Source: Drosophila persimilis | Lineage: Eukaryota; Arthropoda; Insecta; Diptera; Drosophilidae | Assembly: GCF_003286085.1 (NCBI RefSeq) | Contig: NW_020825288.1 | Location: 23,002,001 to 23,066,000, forward strand | Reading direction: 5' to 3' | Length of the DNA stretch: 64,000 bases | In this document: positions 37,401 through 45,300 of the stretch, one piece after another | How the letters are laid out: the number at the start of each line of letters is the position of its first letter | Numbering within the stretch: the first letter of the stretch is position 1 | The notes under the pieces: generated by a model | The model's database searches: none | What the model saw: only the letters and a program-made list of their open reading frames with translations | What the model was told of the DNA's origin: nothing | Translations under genes and position numbers: made by a program

Positions 37401-38045
37401 AACGGGAATGGTGGGAGGATTGGGCTCACCGCCCCCACCACCACCACTGTTGCAGCGGGACAACAAGCGGGTGAGCTTCCACGACGAGGAGAACAATTTC
37501 GTGAGCGGGAACAGCCAGCAGCAGCAGCAACAACAGCTGCAGCAGCAATACATCATAGAGAACTATGGCATGGAGCATCAGGATTTGGACACAATCAGAG
37601 AAGATGCTAGTGTAAGTGGACGACAGAAAGATCAGACAGAAAGTACAGCTAACGAATATTTTTGTATAGTATCTGCAGCATAATCTGGATGCCTCCATGC
37701 TGCCCTCCATGCCGGCCACGCCTGATGCGGCCCTCTGGAACACCTCAGTGCAATCAACGCCCGGCGTTATAGGCGCGCAAGAGGTGTACAGGTGTGTGGA
37801 GTCTTGAACAAACTCAATAGAGATCTCTGACAGAATCCTTTTTCCTTTGCAGAGATCCGCGTACGCGTCGCTTGGCGGAAAAGCAACAGCAACAGCAGCA
37901 GCAACGCGCTGGCGATGCCGTTCCCGAGAAGCTCTCCTTCAAGGAGAAGATGAAGATGTTCGCCCTCGAGTCGGGGGAGGACAACACGCCCAAGGATAAG
38001 CTGAAGATATCGCGAGCCCAGCGAGACATCGATGCAGTGCACTGA
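648..38045 (+). CDS. cno: canoe (afadin/AF-6 orthologue), 3' 15 coding exons, 5' partial
   Basis: Adherens-junction scaffold that binds Ras/Rap GTPases, junction receptors and F-actin. Coding exons read as 648-729, 20499-20851, 24370-24491, 25756-25810, 25877-26163, 26519-26728, 27902-28367, 28449-28973, 29039-29286, 29348-29466, 33462-33743, 33895-34144, 35499-37611, 37670-37791 and 37853-38045. Every junction has AG/GT ends and matching phase; together they give 5427 nt, or 1808 residues plus stop. Domains in this partial numbering: end of RA2 (about 1-37), FHA (about 68-165), DIL (about 340-650), PDZ (about 714-805, with GMGL as the carboxylate loop), then a low-complexity tail with a charged coiled coil, proline runs and the afadin-type end (SFKEKMKMFALE, KISRAQRDID). 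RA1 and the normal start are upstream of the window. I recognise the match to mammalian afadin through RA2, FHA, DIL, PDZ and the C-terminus. The large introns could hold further exons. Confidence 0.96.
3034..3186. repeat. 12-bp minisatellite
   Basis: About twelve tandem copies of a GCTCTGCTGGTG-like unit, with small variants (GGCG, GCTG). Because the unit is a multiple of three, it makes spurious open frames on both strands (LLVLCWCS and EHQQSSSRAPA patterns). Confidence 0.92.
3966..4014. repeat. GA-rich microsatellite
   Basis: Run of GAGA with occasional A substitutions on the + strand. It could bind GAGA factor but no promoter is visible next to it. Confidence 0.85.
4265..4735. repeat. 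AT-rich dispersed tandem duplication
   Basis: Four related copies of a unit containing AATATGTTCTAAAAAT (near 4305, 4360, 4405 and 4645), each preceded by a TTTAGA..ATTATA string. Two of them extend into a longer shared block ending AGATTATATCTTATATT and TTTTTGCGAATTA (about 4430-4490 and 4665-4715). This is a local duplication; no coding capacity. Confidence 0.7.
5267..6465 (-). mobile_element. Decayed Transib DNA transposon
   Basis: The two ends are perfect 36-bp inverted repeats beginning CACTATGGTCCGAACGACCA (5267-5302 and 6430-6465). Both are flanked by the same 5 bp, CGGCA (5262-5266 and 6466-6470). A CAC-starting terminus with a CACTATGG heptamer-like end and a 5-bp GC-rich target duplication is the signature of the Transib superfamily, the relatives of RAG1. 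The 1199-bp length is well below that of full elements. Internal minus-strand frames at 5684-5941 and 5514-5729 overlap in different frames, which fits a shortened, frameshifted transposase, but I cannot confirm the homology of those pieces. P-superfamily elements were considered, but their 7-8 bp duplications do not fit. Confidence 0.8.
5514..5941 (-). pseudogene. Possible Transib transposase remnant
   Basis: Two open minus-strand segments, 85 and 71 codons, sit in different frames and overlap at 5684-5729 inside the transposon. The pattern suggests one reading frame broken by a frameshift. The residues are of normal protein-like composition, but I recognise no catalytic motif. Confidence 0.4.
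6502..6507 (+). promoter_or_regulatory. Initiator-like element of a possible internal cno promoter
   Basis: TCAGTC matches the Drosophila initiator. It lies 37 bp past the Transib end and about 500 bp before the proposed internal start codon. No TATA box is obvious. Confidence 0.25.
6899..6904 (+). promoter_or_regulatory. Start-stop uORF (AUG-UAG) upstream of proposed internal cno start
   Basis: An ATG directly followed by TAG lies about 110 nt before the proposed start at 7012. If this region is transcribed as a 5' leader it would act as a minimal uORF that dampens initiation downstream. Confidence 0.3.
7012..7033 (+). CDS. cno: Proposed alternative first coding exon of cno
   Basis: A GC-rich stretch (about 6520-7010), unlike the surrounding intron, leads to ATGATGGATTGGGGC in a good context (GCAAA before the ATG) and then a strong donor GTAAGT at 7034. 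The 22 coding bases end in phase 1, exactly what the FHA exon at 20499 needs, giving MMDWGIRR followed by SIMFHVRRRP. Such an isoform would lack both Ras/Rap-binding domains and begin at the FHA domain. An initiator-like TCAGTC is at 6502-6507. The coding part is very short, so chance cannot be excluded. Confidence 0.45.
8203..8256. repeat. CT microsatellite
   Basis: CTCTCT runs interrupted by A and G; low-complexity intronic DNA. Confidence 0.85.
10460..11120. promoter_or_regulatory. Cluster of TATCGAT (DREF/BEAF-32-type) motifs
   Basis: More than a dozen CGAT-core motifs, most of them TATCGAT, ATCGATA or CGATA, fall within about 660 bp of AT-rich intron. A block reading ATCGATTTTTATCGATAAC followed by CAAATATT, a pyrimidine run and GACCAAAAACATCAA or GGCCAAAAACATCAA occurs twice (about 10767-10812 and 11012-11068), so part of the cluster arose by duplication. 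CGATA groups are bound by BEAF-32 and TATCGATA by DREF, so this could be a boundary or an enhancer. Confidence 0.5.
11639..11857. repeat. CA and CACACC simple repeats
   Basis: A pure CA run (about 11641-11662) and a later ACACCC-type array (about 11753-11855), which produces false CVCVCVG frames on the minus strand. Confidence 0.9.
14920..14940. repeat. AT microsatellite
   Basis: Pure TA dinucleotide run in the cno intron. Confidence 0.9.
15518..15626. repeat. 12-bp minisatellite (GGACCAGAGCCA)
   Basis: About nine tandem copies of a 12-bp unit with AAA/GAG/GGG variants. It gives an apparent QDQSQDQ frame on one strand and a VLALVLAL frame on the other; neither has gene context. Confidence 0.92.
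19807..20172. repeat. Double fold-back (inverted) repeat
   Basis: A unit of about 50 bp, running from GAAATTATACAAGGTGGTCC to CGGGTCTTATTTT, occurs four times in alternating orientation: forward near 19808-19858, reverse near 19925-19981, forward near 20029-20074, reverse near 20121-20170. Each forward/reverse pair can fold into a hairpin; the second pair is the better preserved. This looks like a tandem MITE-type or fold-back element. I do not recognise the family. Transcribed from the cno promoter it would form two stem-loops in the intron. Confidence 0.75.
20499..20851 (+). CDS. cno: cno exon: end of RA2 and most of FHA domain
   Basis: Acceptor TGTTGCAG, donor GTAAGT, 353 nt. It encodes the basic linker RRRPADSQPRRRKKKP and then the FHA strands with QLFGPSIQPRHC, which matches afadin QLFGPGIQPHHC. 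It ends in phase 0. Confidence 0.96.
23959..23981. repeat. CGT trinucleotide repeat
   Basis: About eight CGT units in the cno intron. Confidence 0.85.
24102..24158. repeat. 14-bp tandem repeat
   Basis: About four copies of CCTGTCGCCCGTCG; non-coding. Confidence 0.85.
24370..24491 (+). CDS. cno: cno exon: end of FHA domain
   Basis: Acceptor ATCCACAG, donor GTGAGT. It encodes NGSVVMFGRVASYRFLDS, the last FHA strands, matching afadin SGMKVQFGASHVFKFVDP. It ends in phase 2. Confidence 0.95.
24492..25755 (+). other. cno intron (1.26 kb)
   Basis: AT-rich intronic sequence with no exon or repeat family that I recognise. Confidence 0.8.
25756..25810 (+). CDS. cno: cno short exon (SPTSPGSWNDEDGALSS)
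   Basis: A 55-nt exon with acceptor GATTCAG and donor GTGAGT. It accepts phase 2 and leaves phase 0, joining LYES to RSPTSPGSWNDEDGALSS and then THKSEYDQ. The nearer CCCCAG at 25775 would put a stop in frame, which decides the acceptor. Confidence 0.85.
25877..26163 (+). CDS. cno: cno exon: FHA-DIL linker
   Basis: A 287-nt exon encoding a low-complexity Asn/Gln/Ser linker (THKSEYDQHQQ to SSGSNSQD). Phase 0 in, phase 2 out at GTGAGA. Confidence 0.9.
26519..26728 (+). CDS. cno: cno exon: start of DIL region
   Basis: After the glycine-rich RSPKMPGSGLLAGGGG it encodes ILPAVLEFPETHQELFLRHI and VPHFKLAPVYSLYLCAR, aligned with afadin LPASIEFRES and VHFKLSPTYVLYMACR. Donor GTGTGT. Confidence 0.95.
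26729..27901 (+). other. cno intron (1.17 kb)
   Basis: Non-coding. It contains GATA and GGCT tetranucleotide runs (27310-27352), a GACA run (27472-27494) and a CA run (27571-27596). Confidence 0.8.
27902..28367 (+). CDS. cno: cno exon: DIL domain, first half
   Basis: Encodes YRPELQPTERAHKLTMFLHH through RCRVNAALTIQLFSQLFHYI, nearly identical to afadin over RRCRVNAALTIQLFSQLFHFIN. Ends in phase 0. Confidence 0.97.
28449..28973 (+). CDS. cno: cno exon: DIL domain, second half
   Basis: Contains ELWAERQGLELAADCHLAKI, CFRLNSLQMGALLQ and LLPDDGFSCDVVRGIPTGL, all matching afadin DIL. The frame is open in all 175 codons. Confidence 0.97.
29039..29286 (+). CDS. cno: cno exon: PDZ domain, first part
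   Basis: Encodes NGMGLSIVAAKGAGQERLGI and KSVVPGGAADADGRLQAGDQ, a class-type PDZ with GMGL in the ligand loop, almost identical to afadin. This domain binds nectin/Echinoid-type receptor tails. Phase 2 out. Confidence 0.97.
29348..29466 (+). CDS. cno: cno exon: PDZ domain, end
   Basis: Encodes VVSLEVAKQGAIYHGLATLL and QQPSPVIQR, matching afadin VVTLEVAKQGAIYHGLATLL. It ends in phase 1 and can join either 29770 (alternative terminal exon) or 33462 (canonical tail). Confidence 0.96.
29770..32180 (+). CDS. cno: Proposed alternative 3'-terminal cno exon (803-residue tail)
   Basis: Acceptor TCTGCATAG accepts phase 1 from 29466 and opens a frame of 802 codons (2411 nt) ending at TGA 32178-32180. 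The tail is Ser-rich, with two related SSSES..ERMPL blocks (about 30576-30756), a KTVSF motif (30444-30458), proline runs, a basic stretch, a cysteine cluster CDCPCCGHC (about 31385-31411), a His run (about 31684-31711), a second Cys/Ser-rich block and an acidic D/E run near the end. An open frame this long with protein-like, non-repeat segments is strong evidence that it is translated. It has no afadin counterpart that I know and would replace the actin-binding tail. Splicing past it to 33462 gives the canonical form. Confidence 0.75.
32181..33461 (+). other. 3'UTR of alternative exon, then cno intron
   Basis: AT-rich sequence between the alternative stop and the next canonical exon. An ATG/GAT repeat lies just before the acceptor (33417-33440). 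No other exon seen. Confidence 0.7.
32659..32777 (+). terminator. Candidate poly(A) signals for the alternative cno transcript
   Basis: AATAAA occurs at 32659-32664 and 32772-32777, about 480-600 nt after the stop at 32180. Either could end the short transcript. Confidence 0.4.
33462..33743 (+). CDS. cno: cno exon: post-PDZ tail
   Basis: Phase-1 acceptor after ATATCACAG gives G-NRRMSERDLTRMG, comparable to afadin ISDRRGS right after the PDZ. It is followed by Asn/Ser-rich repeats (NSNSNSHNSNSN). Donor GTAAGT, phase 1 out. Confidence 0.93.
33895..34144 (+). CDS. cno: cno exon: Gly/Asn-rich linker
   Basis: Encodes SLANSKSRSTHSLHNNTS, a GPGPG run and NGNGNGNGN, ending SVYRAQNQSQPILNER. Phase 1 in, phase 2 out at GTAATA. 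Confidence 0.92.
34145..35498 (+). other. cno intron (1.35 kb)
   Basis: Non-coding. GAT/TTATGA repeats near 34578-34598 and a CA run at 35381-35389 are the only marked features. Confidence 0.75.
35499..37611 (+). CDS. cno: cno exon: glutamine-rich and coiled-coil tail
   Basis: The largest canonical exon (2113 nt). It begins with long mixed CAG/CAA polyglutamine tracts, then LPPKPLGS and KPPLPPT proline motifs, a charged helix (about 36490-36720, EREEREKDLEMRREHIRQWR onward) likely to form a coiled coil, a second set of poly-Q and poly-N, PPPPPP runs (37120 and 37430) and a KRVSF motif at 37465-37479. Afadin carries the same order of coiled coil and proline stretches in its actin-binding half. 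Donor GTAAGT, phase 0. Confidence 0.94.
37670..37791 (+). CDS. cno: cno exon: C-terminal segment
   Basis: A 122-nt exon after a 58-nt intron, encoding YLQHNLDASMLPSMPATPDA and GVIGAQEVYR. Phase 0 in, phase 2 out. Confidence 0.93.
37853..38045 (+). CDS. cno: cno terminal coding exon
   Basis: Encodes RDPRTRRLAEKQ, a short poly-Q, then EKLSFKEKMKMFALESGEDN and KISRAQRDIDAVH, ending at TGA 38043-38045. This is the conserved C-terminus shared with long mammalian afadin. Confidence 0.96.
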
Positions 38046-39500
38046 GCAGCAGCAGCAACAGAAGGAAAAGGAAGAGCAGCAGAACGAATAGAGATCATGT
38101 ACATACAGAAACCCGAATCCACAAAGCTTCTGAAACTTCAATTAATTGGGGGCCAAGTTGTTACGTTAGCTCTACATAGAACAACACATAGAAATATACA
38201 TATATACATATACATTTAGATCGAGTTATATATTAGATTACGAAAAACCAGAAACAAACCTAACGAATTTGCTAAGCAAGGCAATAAACAATCCATAGTT
38301 ATCGCGTAGTTCCAGAGTTGATTACATACCACAGAATGTTAACTGGATTCAATTAGTGAGAATTATCAGTGTATATCATTACATATAGTACTCTATATAA
38401 ATACCCTTGTTTATATATACGAAACTATATAAATATATCTATGTAGAAACAGTAACGAGCCCAGGAAAAGGGCAACGAAAGCGAGGCGAGTCGAGTCGAG
38501 GCGAGCCACATTTGTAAAGCGTTTTAAACATTAACATTAACCTTAACAAAAATACCCTACAATTAACAGATTGTTACATCGGATTACAGAATACAATTTA
38601 TGGTTAGACAGTGTAAATGATGGGAGTTACGATAGTTTAGATATACGATGCATATGTGTGTGTATGTATTTACCTGGGAATCGTGCGGAACAAGAAACGT
38701 TTATATATACTAAATCTAATAGAGAATTTTAAGCCACAACAACGTTTAAACAAATGGTCCAATTATTCAATTATTAAAACTAAATATATATATATATTTA
38801 CAAAAAACAAAAACAAAACTAACAAAAACACCACGAGCAAACGATTAAAGATTGTAGAACTAACGAAATGTTTAAATATTCACAGATACGAGTATATTTT
38901 TAATTGAAAAAGCATTTCGTACACCTTTGAAATGCAACAAAAGTACCAATTTAAATCACTACACAAGAACCTAATGGCTTTAAAAACAAAAAATAAGAAA
39001 AACGAAACGAAAAATGCACACCTAAATATCGTACATGTAGGATGTATCCTGTGCATGGGATTGGATTCTTTGTTATAGCTTAAACATTAATTCGAAAACA
39101 AGAGACCAGACCACAAGGGCAACAAATTATTTTTGTGCATTCCAAGTATTTCAAATATATAGAACCAAGCAAAAATTACACTTAAAATTATATACATTAT
39201 ATTTAAATATATCAAAAGCAACCCCTAAATTGTAATATATCTAAGACGCGATTTATTTTTTAATAAGCGAAACTATTTTTTAAAGAAATATTGAACGAAA
39301 TTCAACAAAAACCAACAAAAAATCTGCAATTATTGTATGTATAATTCTGTAAAAAGATATACGAAGATTGTCTGTCGTTTAGTTCCAACATTAAGCGCGT
39401 TTAGTTTTACATATTAAAATTATATATATTATATATCAAATTGCAAACAATTCAGCAACATATTGTGCATATTTATGCTAAATAAAAAGTTAATTATATA
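38046..39500 (+). other. cno 3' untranslated region
   Basis: AT-rich, without coding potential. AATAAA at 38283-38288 could give a short 3'UTR and AATAAA at 39481-39486 a long one. Confidence 0.7.
39481..39486 (+). terminator. Probable distal cno poly(A) signal
   Basis: Canonical AATAAA at the end of a long AT-rich 3' region. Downstream sequence turns GT-rich (GAGGTTTTTATTGTCTG). Confidence 0.55.
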
Positions 39501-39746
39501 AAAAACGATTTGAGATGAGGTTTTTATTGTCTGCAATAGAATTGGTGGAAGTTTATTATTTTCCCTGGAAATTATTCAGACAATTAAATGATGTCAAAGC
39601 ACCTTTTATTATTTATTTTTTTTCCTTTGCATACATTTTCTTGTAAGTAATAGTTTATAAGTTTCTGGAAACCTGCTTGCTTCTTCTTTTGAATCAGCTG
39701 TTCGATGGGAACACTCGCGCACTTGGCGCCGCCACTAAATTCAAAC

Positions 39747-39789
39747 GCCCGGGAACAGTCATGCGCGAGCGACCCAACTGTTCCCGGGC
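39747..39789. repeat. Perfect 13-bp inverted repeat, 17-nt loop
   Basis: GCCCGGGAACAGT at 39747-39759 is the exact reverse complement of 39777-39789. It lies about 260 bp past the last cno poly(A) signal, in a GC-rich island. Confidence 0.85.
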
Positions 39790-41972
39790 ATCAACAGGTT
39801 AGGGAATTGACCTACCCAAATACATTTTTCATGAGGCTGGCAAGTGGCAACTCAACCGGCTGACAAGTTATTGGCCCCCACCGCTATTTTTCCGGCCGCT
39901 GCTCTGCCTGCGCTGAGCACCTTAAAAATTTAAATCAAAGTTTGGTAAGGGCAAATAATTTCGCACAAAAAGTTCAAGTATGCCTTTAGTGATTTATGTT
40001 TGCACTGGAACAAAATGGTTGAAAGTGAGACCCGGCGGCTACCGGCGAAAGTTTTCGCTTTGAATGCGCAAATATTTGGCCAAATTATATGCCAATTTTC
40101 CGGCACCCCCGAAAACTTATTACATTGCTTCAATTGATGCTATGACAAGAGTATCCACCGACAATTGCTGGCCTCTCCCTCATGCTCCGGCAGCCACTTA
40201 AAACGTTGTCCTGGCTTCAAGATATTCATTCCCTCCAGCTCTCCCACTTCTCCTTCCGGTTCGGGGACACCTTTGCACGCACTTTGCTTCAGGGGGGGGG
40301 GAGGCTCGAAAGTTGCAGGCCAAGTTTCATTGCCGCCCCAGAACCAGAGGGGGACACCCACAACGTAATTTAAAAGTCAACCGACAAACTTTAACCGGCA
40401 CCGGCATCGGCACCGGCATCAGCACCGGCACCAGGAACAATCTGGAACAGGAGGAGCGCAACCAGGAGCCGGGAACCAACGAGGACCAACCAACCTGTTT
40501 ATGGCCTGGAGACAAGCGTGGGCCGCCTTAAAGCGCTGCCGCGTGGAATGTCTTTCGGGCCGAATGTATTTTTCAGCAGTTTGCCCTTTGAATTATTAAA
40601 ATGCGCCAATCTCTTTGATGCGCCCCATCCGCCACAAGCTGCAGGAGGCTGTTCGACCCATAATCAGATGGCAGGGGACGAAAACTTCACCGAATTGTTG
40701 ACAGTGGCCTGGGGGATGGCATTCAGATTGCAAGTCTCGGAATTTTTCAATATTCAAGGGAGATAATCCCGTCAATATCCTCCAGCTGGGTCTCCAGCTG
40801 CTGCTGGTTGGAAAGCAACAGGGAAAACTGCGCGAAAACTGCGGACAAGCCGCAACCAAAGCCACAAGAAAAATATGAACTGTGGGGAAAACTTTCAGAA
40901 CGCGACTATACCAAATAAATCAAAAAGTGATTAGGCCAGCGCCCAGGCGGCAGCTTCCTTTGGCCATCTCTCTTGGGTAGCGGCTAGCGGCTAGCAGCTT
41001 CCTTTCTCTTTCGCTGGCCATCTGTCCAGCTGTAAATTGTCTGTTGAGTGGCTGCTGGAAAAGGCCAAGGTGTGTGTGTGTGTGTAACCATGAAGGGAAA
41101 GATGAAAATGTGGGCCAACTTCTGCTGAAAGGAAATTTAAACTTGGCCATAAAACTTTTGCCACATCTTTGGTTCACGGCTACGGCTGTGGATGTGGCTA
41201 TGGCTACGGCTGCGGCTGCGGCTTTGGTCAGTGCCGGGTTGATAAATGAGCAGCGTAAAGTGCGCGGGCAATCAGAGGAATCGTGCAAAATTATAGTTGG
41301 CCAGGCCATAAAACAAAAGCCCCCCAGCCACAGATCCACCGGACCACAAAGCCACAAAGACGAAACAAAGGCCTTAGCAATACTAGTTTTTCCCATTTCC
41401 ATTTACCCTTCGTTTCCTCCGTTTTGGTTCAGCTTAGAGACTTCCTTACCCCACCAACCAGCCTGCCCGTCAGGAGTTCTGACAGATTTCTTTATTTGCA
41501 TTTGAAAATATACAGATAATTTGCTCAAGAGAAATGAAGAGCACTTGGCCAGGGAATGTGGGTGGATGTAGATGTAGACGAGGATGGGCTGCATTTTAAT
41601 GAGTAAGGATTGGGGTTAAGAAACGGAACGAAACGGCGACGAAGGGGTAAAAGCACTAGGAGCAAACTTCGAGATTGCATAAGCTGCAGCTGTTAATTGG
41701 AGAGAGCTTAAGGTGAGATGGAAGGAGTCAGCTGCAGACAGAACTTAAGAGGATGAAAACCATTTAGAGTCACTGGGTTTGTATGCAAAGTTGTTGAAGA
41801 AAAACACAATATCAACATGATTTAAGATGCAAATATTATTGGGAATATTTGGGAAAGTCTAGAGAAGACCAGTCCATTCGGTAGCAGAAAATTTTCAGGG
41901 AAAGACGGATGTAATACAGAAAAACCACGCAGCTTTTTAGATAGACATACCTTTACTTAAGACGCCTTAGGC

Positions 41973-41978
41973 TTTATT
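41973..41978 (-). terminator. Candidate poly(A) signal of the dpr gene
   Basis: TTTATT on the + strand (AATAAA on the minus strand) about 290 nt past the stop codon. Confidence 0.4.
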
Positions 41979-42263
41979 TACGCAAATATTGGATTTCGTT
42001 ACTCAGAATTATGTATGTAGATGCTTAGTATAATGCTTAGCCAGACCTAGACCTATCAGCTATAGCAAAGGAAAACAGTATTATGTCTAGAATTTGTATA
42101 AAAAACTTGTTTCGTATTGGGGAAAATGGAGCTTAGACCTTAAGAAGTGTCCGCCTAACAAACAATGAAATCGCGTGTGAAATTTACCTAAAAATTAAAC
42201 TAATGTCTTAGACGAAGGACTCCGACTAGACGATGCCCAGAGGTGTTCTAGTGCGGGGTGAAC

Positions 42264-42382
42264 TCATGTCTTGTTCAATGCCACCAGGAGGAAGATTAGC
42301 CACTGGTGAAGACTGCTGTAGCCGTGGCCAAGTCTGTGGAGGCCGGCAGCCGCCGACTTGATGGCCGAGGCGGAGTATTCCC
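42264..42382 (-). CDS. dpr16: dpr terminal exon: C-terminal anchor
   Basis: Encodes GEYSASAIKSAAAGLHRLGH and then SSLHQWLIFLLVALNKT before TGA at 42266-42264. The short hydrophobic end suits GPI attachment. Confidence 0.88.
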
Positions 42383-45300
42383 CTGAAATGGCACATAATG
42401 GGGGTGTTATGTATGTACTTTCGAATTATGCTAAGTAATCCCACTTACCGCTAAGCACGTGCAGCTGCATGGACACCGCTGCACTGTTCTCCGGCTCGCA
42501 GGTATAATTGCCGGAGTGGATCTTGCGCACCAGCGGAATGACCAACGAACCAATCTGCAAAACCGATTATCCTCATCATTGAAATCCTCTTTGGAAAGAG
42601 CTCAAAGCGCCCTGTTCGCCCCTCACGCAATCCCCTTACCGTATTCCGCTTGTGCTCGGTGCTGCCAAAGATATTCCTATCGATTTGCGTGTACCAGCCG
42701 CTCTGGGCACCGCTGGCCTCGTTCTCGGCCGTCACTTGCTGCTCCCCGCGATACCAGAATATGTACTTAGGGGCCTCCAGAGTGCCACGGACAATGCAGT
42801 GGAGCTCCACCTTGCTGCCCGCCTTCACAAAGCGCTGCCGATCGCCAATTAGCTCGGTTCTGGGTGCTGTGGTACCGATGAAAGGGATTTAGTTAGGAGC
42901 AGTGGAGTAGACAAAGATTAAAGTCGAGATTTTGAATGATTGCAAGGGTGCTTCAGAGGAGCATAATGCTATTTCAACCGCAGTCATGTCAGCTAATTTC
43001 GTGTGTTTGGCATTTGATTGAAGCACTAGTTTGCTCTGAGCTGCTGACGGACCATGGGGATGGCTTGGGGCAATTCGAACGCAGACACACGTTGCACTTA
43101 CTTATCACAAACAGCTGCACCTTGGCGCTCATTTTGGGCTCGGTGGCCAGCTGGCACTCGTACCAGCCGGCATCCTCGAGCCGCACGTATTTGATTTGCA
43201 GCGTCCAGCTCAGGCTGCTCCCGTTGCCCCTATCCTCCGGGCTGGAGGCATTCGCAGGGATAACCATGATGGCAGTGGGGGTGGTTGTCATGGATGGGTC
43301 CGGGGCCGGCGATGTCGTTGACTGGAGCAGCGATGCGAAGCGGGCATCGTTGATGAAGGTTGTGTGATCCACCGCAATGATATGTTCGTCTCGCAAGCGC
43401 ACCCAGGAGAGGGGCTTATTTGAGTGCTGGTTGAGCTGCAAGGCAAAGACAGAGGCAGAGACAGAGAGAGTGGCAGAGGAGCAAAACAGAAGGTGCTTAG
43501 CGAGCCGGGCTCTATTCAGTGGAAGCTTTCAATTACGCCACTCAACTGGCAGCCCAGCGGCAGCCCATTCTGGGAAACCCCTCCTTATTCCGCACTCACC
43601 TTGCAGGGCAGATAGGCATGCTGGCCGGCTTGCACGCTGGCATTCATCGGAGGCAGGCTGAGCGGGCGACGTGGCAGCAGCTCCCGCTCCTTGGCCAGCT
43701 CCTTTTCACGCCTCAGCTGCAGCTCCTTTTGTTCGCTGTCGTAGGCATGGAGTCGTGGTTGCGACTGGGATTGGGACTGTGACTGTGACTGCGACTGCGA
43801 CTGTCCTTGGGCCGGGGATTGCGATTGCGGTGGATGCTCATTAGATGGCATCAGTCTGCCATCCGTCGGACTTCTCGACCACGCAGTGGCGTTCCTTTGA
43901 ATCTGCGGCAAATCGGCAGGAATGAAGTCCGGAAAGGGCGGCAGATACGTGGGTATTGAAAAGCCCTTTGTCAGCGTTGCTGTGTCGGGCCTCTCGCTCC
44001 AGATGTCCCCAGTTTGCTGCTGCTGCTGCTGCTGATCCTGTTGCAGCTGCTGCTGCTGCTCCACTGAGGTGCCGCCTCGCAGCCGCATGGCAGTTCCTTC
44101 CACTCCTGACACTGCCACCGCTGTGGCCATTGTGATTGTTGGGGAGGCTGTTGTTGGTGCAATTAGCGATGCGTTCTCGCCCATGGGCGCCGCACTCGCT
44201 GCCAGCGCTGCAAAATAGGTCAAGAATGAAACAGGCATCAGTTGGGCGGGCAATCTTATCGAAGTTTCTCCTGTCGAATAATGGTTTCAGGCCTGCCAAC
44301 TGACAGGAAAAGCGCACAGCTGTCAAACAGGGGCTGGCGAAAGTTTTTACTTAGATTGGCAAATGGGCTAGGGGTATTCCCGTGGGGATGGCAATTATTT
44401 TGCAACATCGAAACTATTTGTTTACCCTGTAAATGGTATTAAGTTGAACTTAAAAATATATTAGATACCTTAAAGATAATATTAGCGGACATTGTGGTTG
44501 CACGAAGAAGAAATGAGGTTAACTCAATTGATTGTTTTGTCGATGGAGAATAATATATCGAGTTTGGATTTTATCAAAAATATTCGTTCATTAAACCTGG
44601 ATTTTCCTGGCAAATACGAACCATTGAAGTTATTTAATTCTATACATTTTGCCTCTCTTAATTTGTATATATATTGTATGAAAGATTAAGATTAAATTTG
44701 TAACTGATTCGTCACTTAGAAATATTTGAGAAGCCCACAAAGACATACTATGTACTTCTTAGAAATAACTTCAAAATATTTAAATAATTATAGTGTGAAG
44801 CTTAAAGTCTTAAACAAATCTAATAATAATAGGGAGATGAATAATAGGGATGTTCTTACCTAAAGGTAGTAACCCTACCCCTAACCCTACCCCGGTCTGG
44901 CATCCCCGGCAGCACCCTAATCATCCTAATGGCATTCCAACTAGCGACAAATGTTTTTCTATCTATACAATTCGGCGTATTAGCCAAAGCCTTTCTGTAT
45001 TAATTGACAAATTGTGAAATATATATTTGGAAAATGTATAAATTTTCAATTCGTCATGGGGAAACGGGGAAAATGCAAATTTATTTGCTTAGGGCATTCG
45101 TTTCGGTTGTGTTTTGGGTCAAGTGTTCCTTTTTTTCGGTGCGAGAACAATCTCGCAATTGATGGTGGATAATTTTGTGTGAATTTATATTTTGTCACAG
45201 CAGCTGTTACTCGCATTGTGGGGCTTTGGCGTAATTACCGATGGGAAAATTATGAAAACTCGAATTTGGCGAGCCATGAAATTATTTCATCGTGAAATCG

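Larger units (their letters stand above)
39501..42263. other. Intergenic region between cno and the dpr gene
   Basis: The two genes converge here. It contains a perfect 13-bp hairpin at 39747-39789, CACCGGCATCGG-type repeats (about 40395-40435) and CTACGGCTG-type repeats (about 41178-41225). I see no supported gene. Confidence 0.7.
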
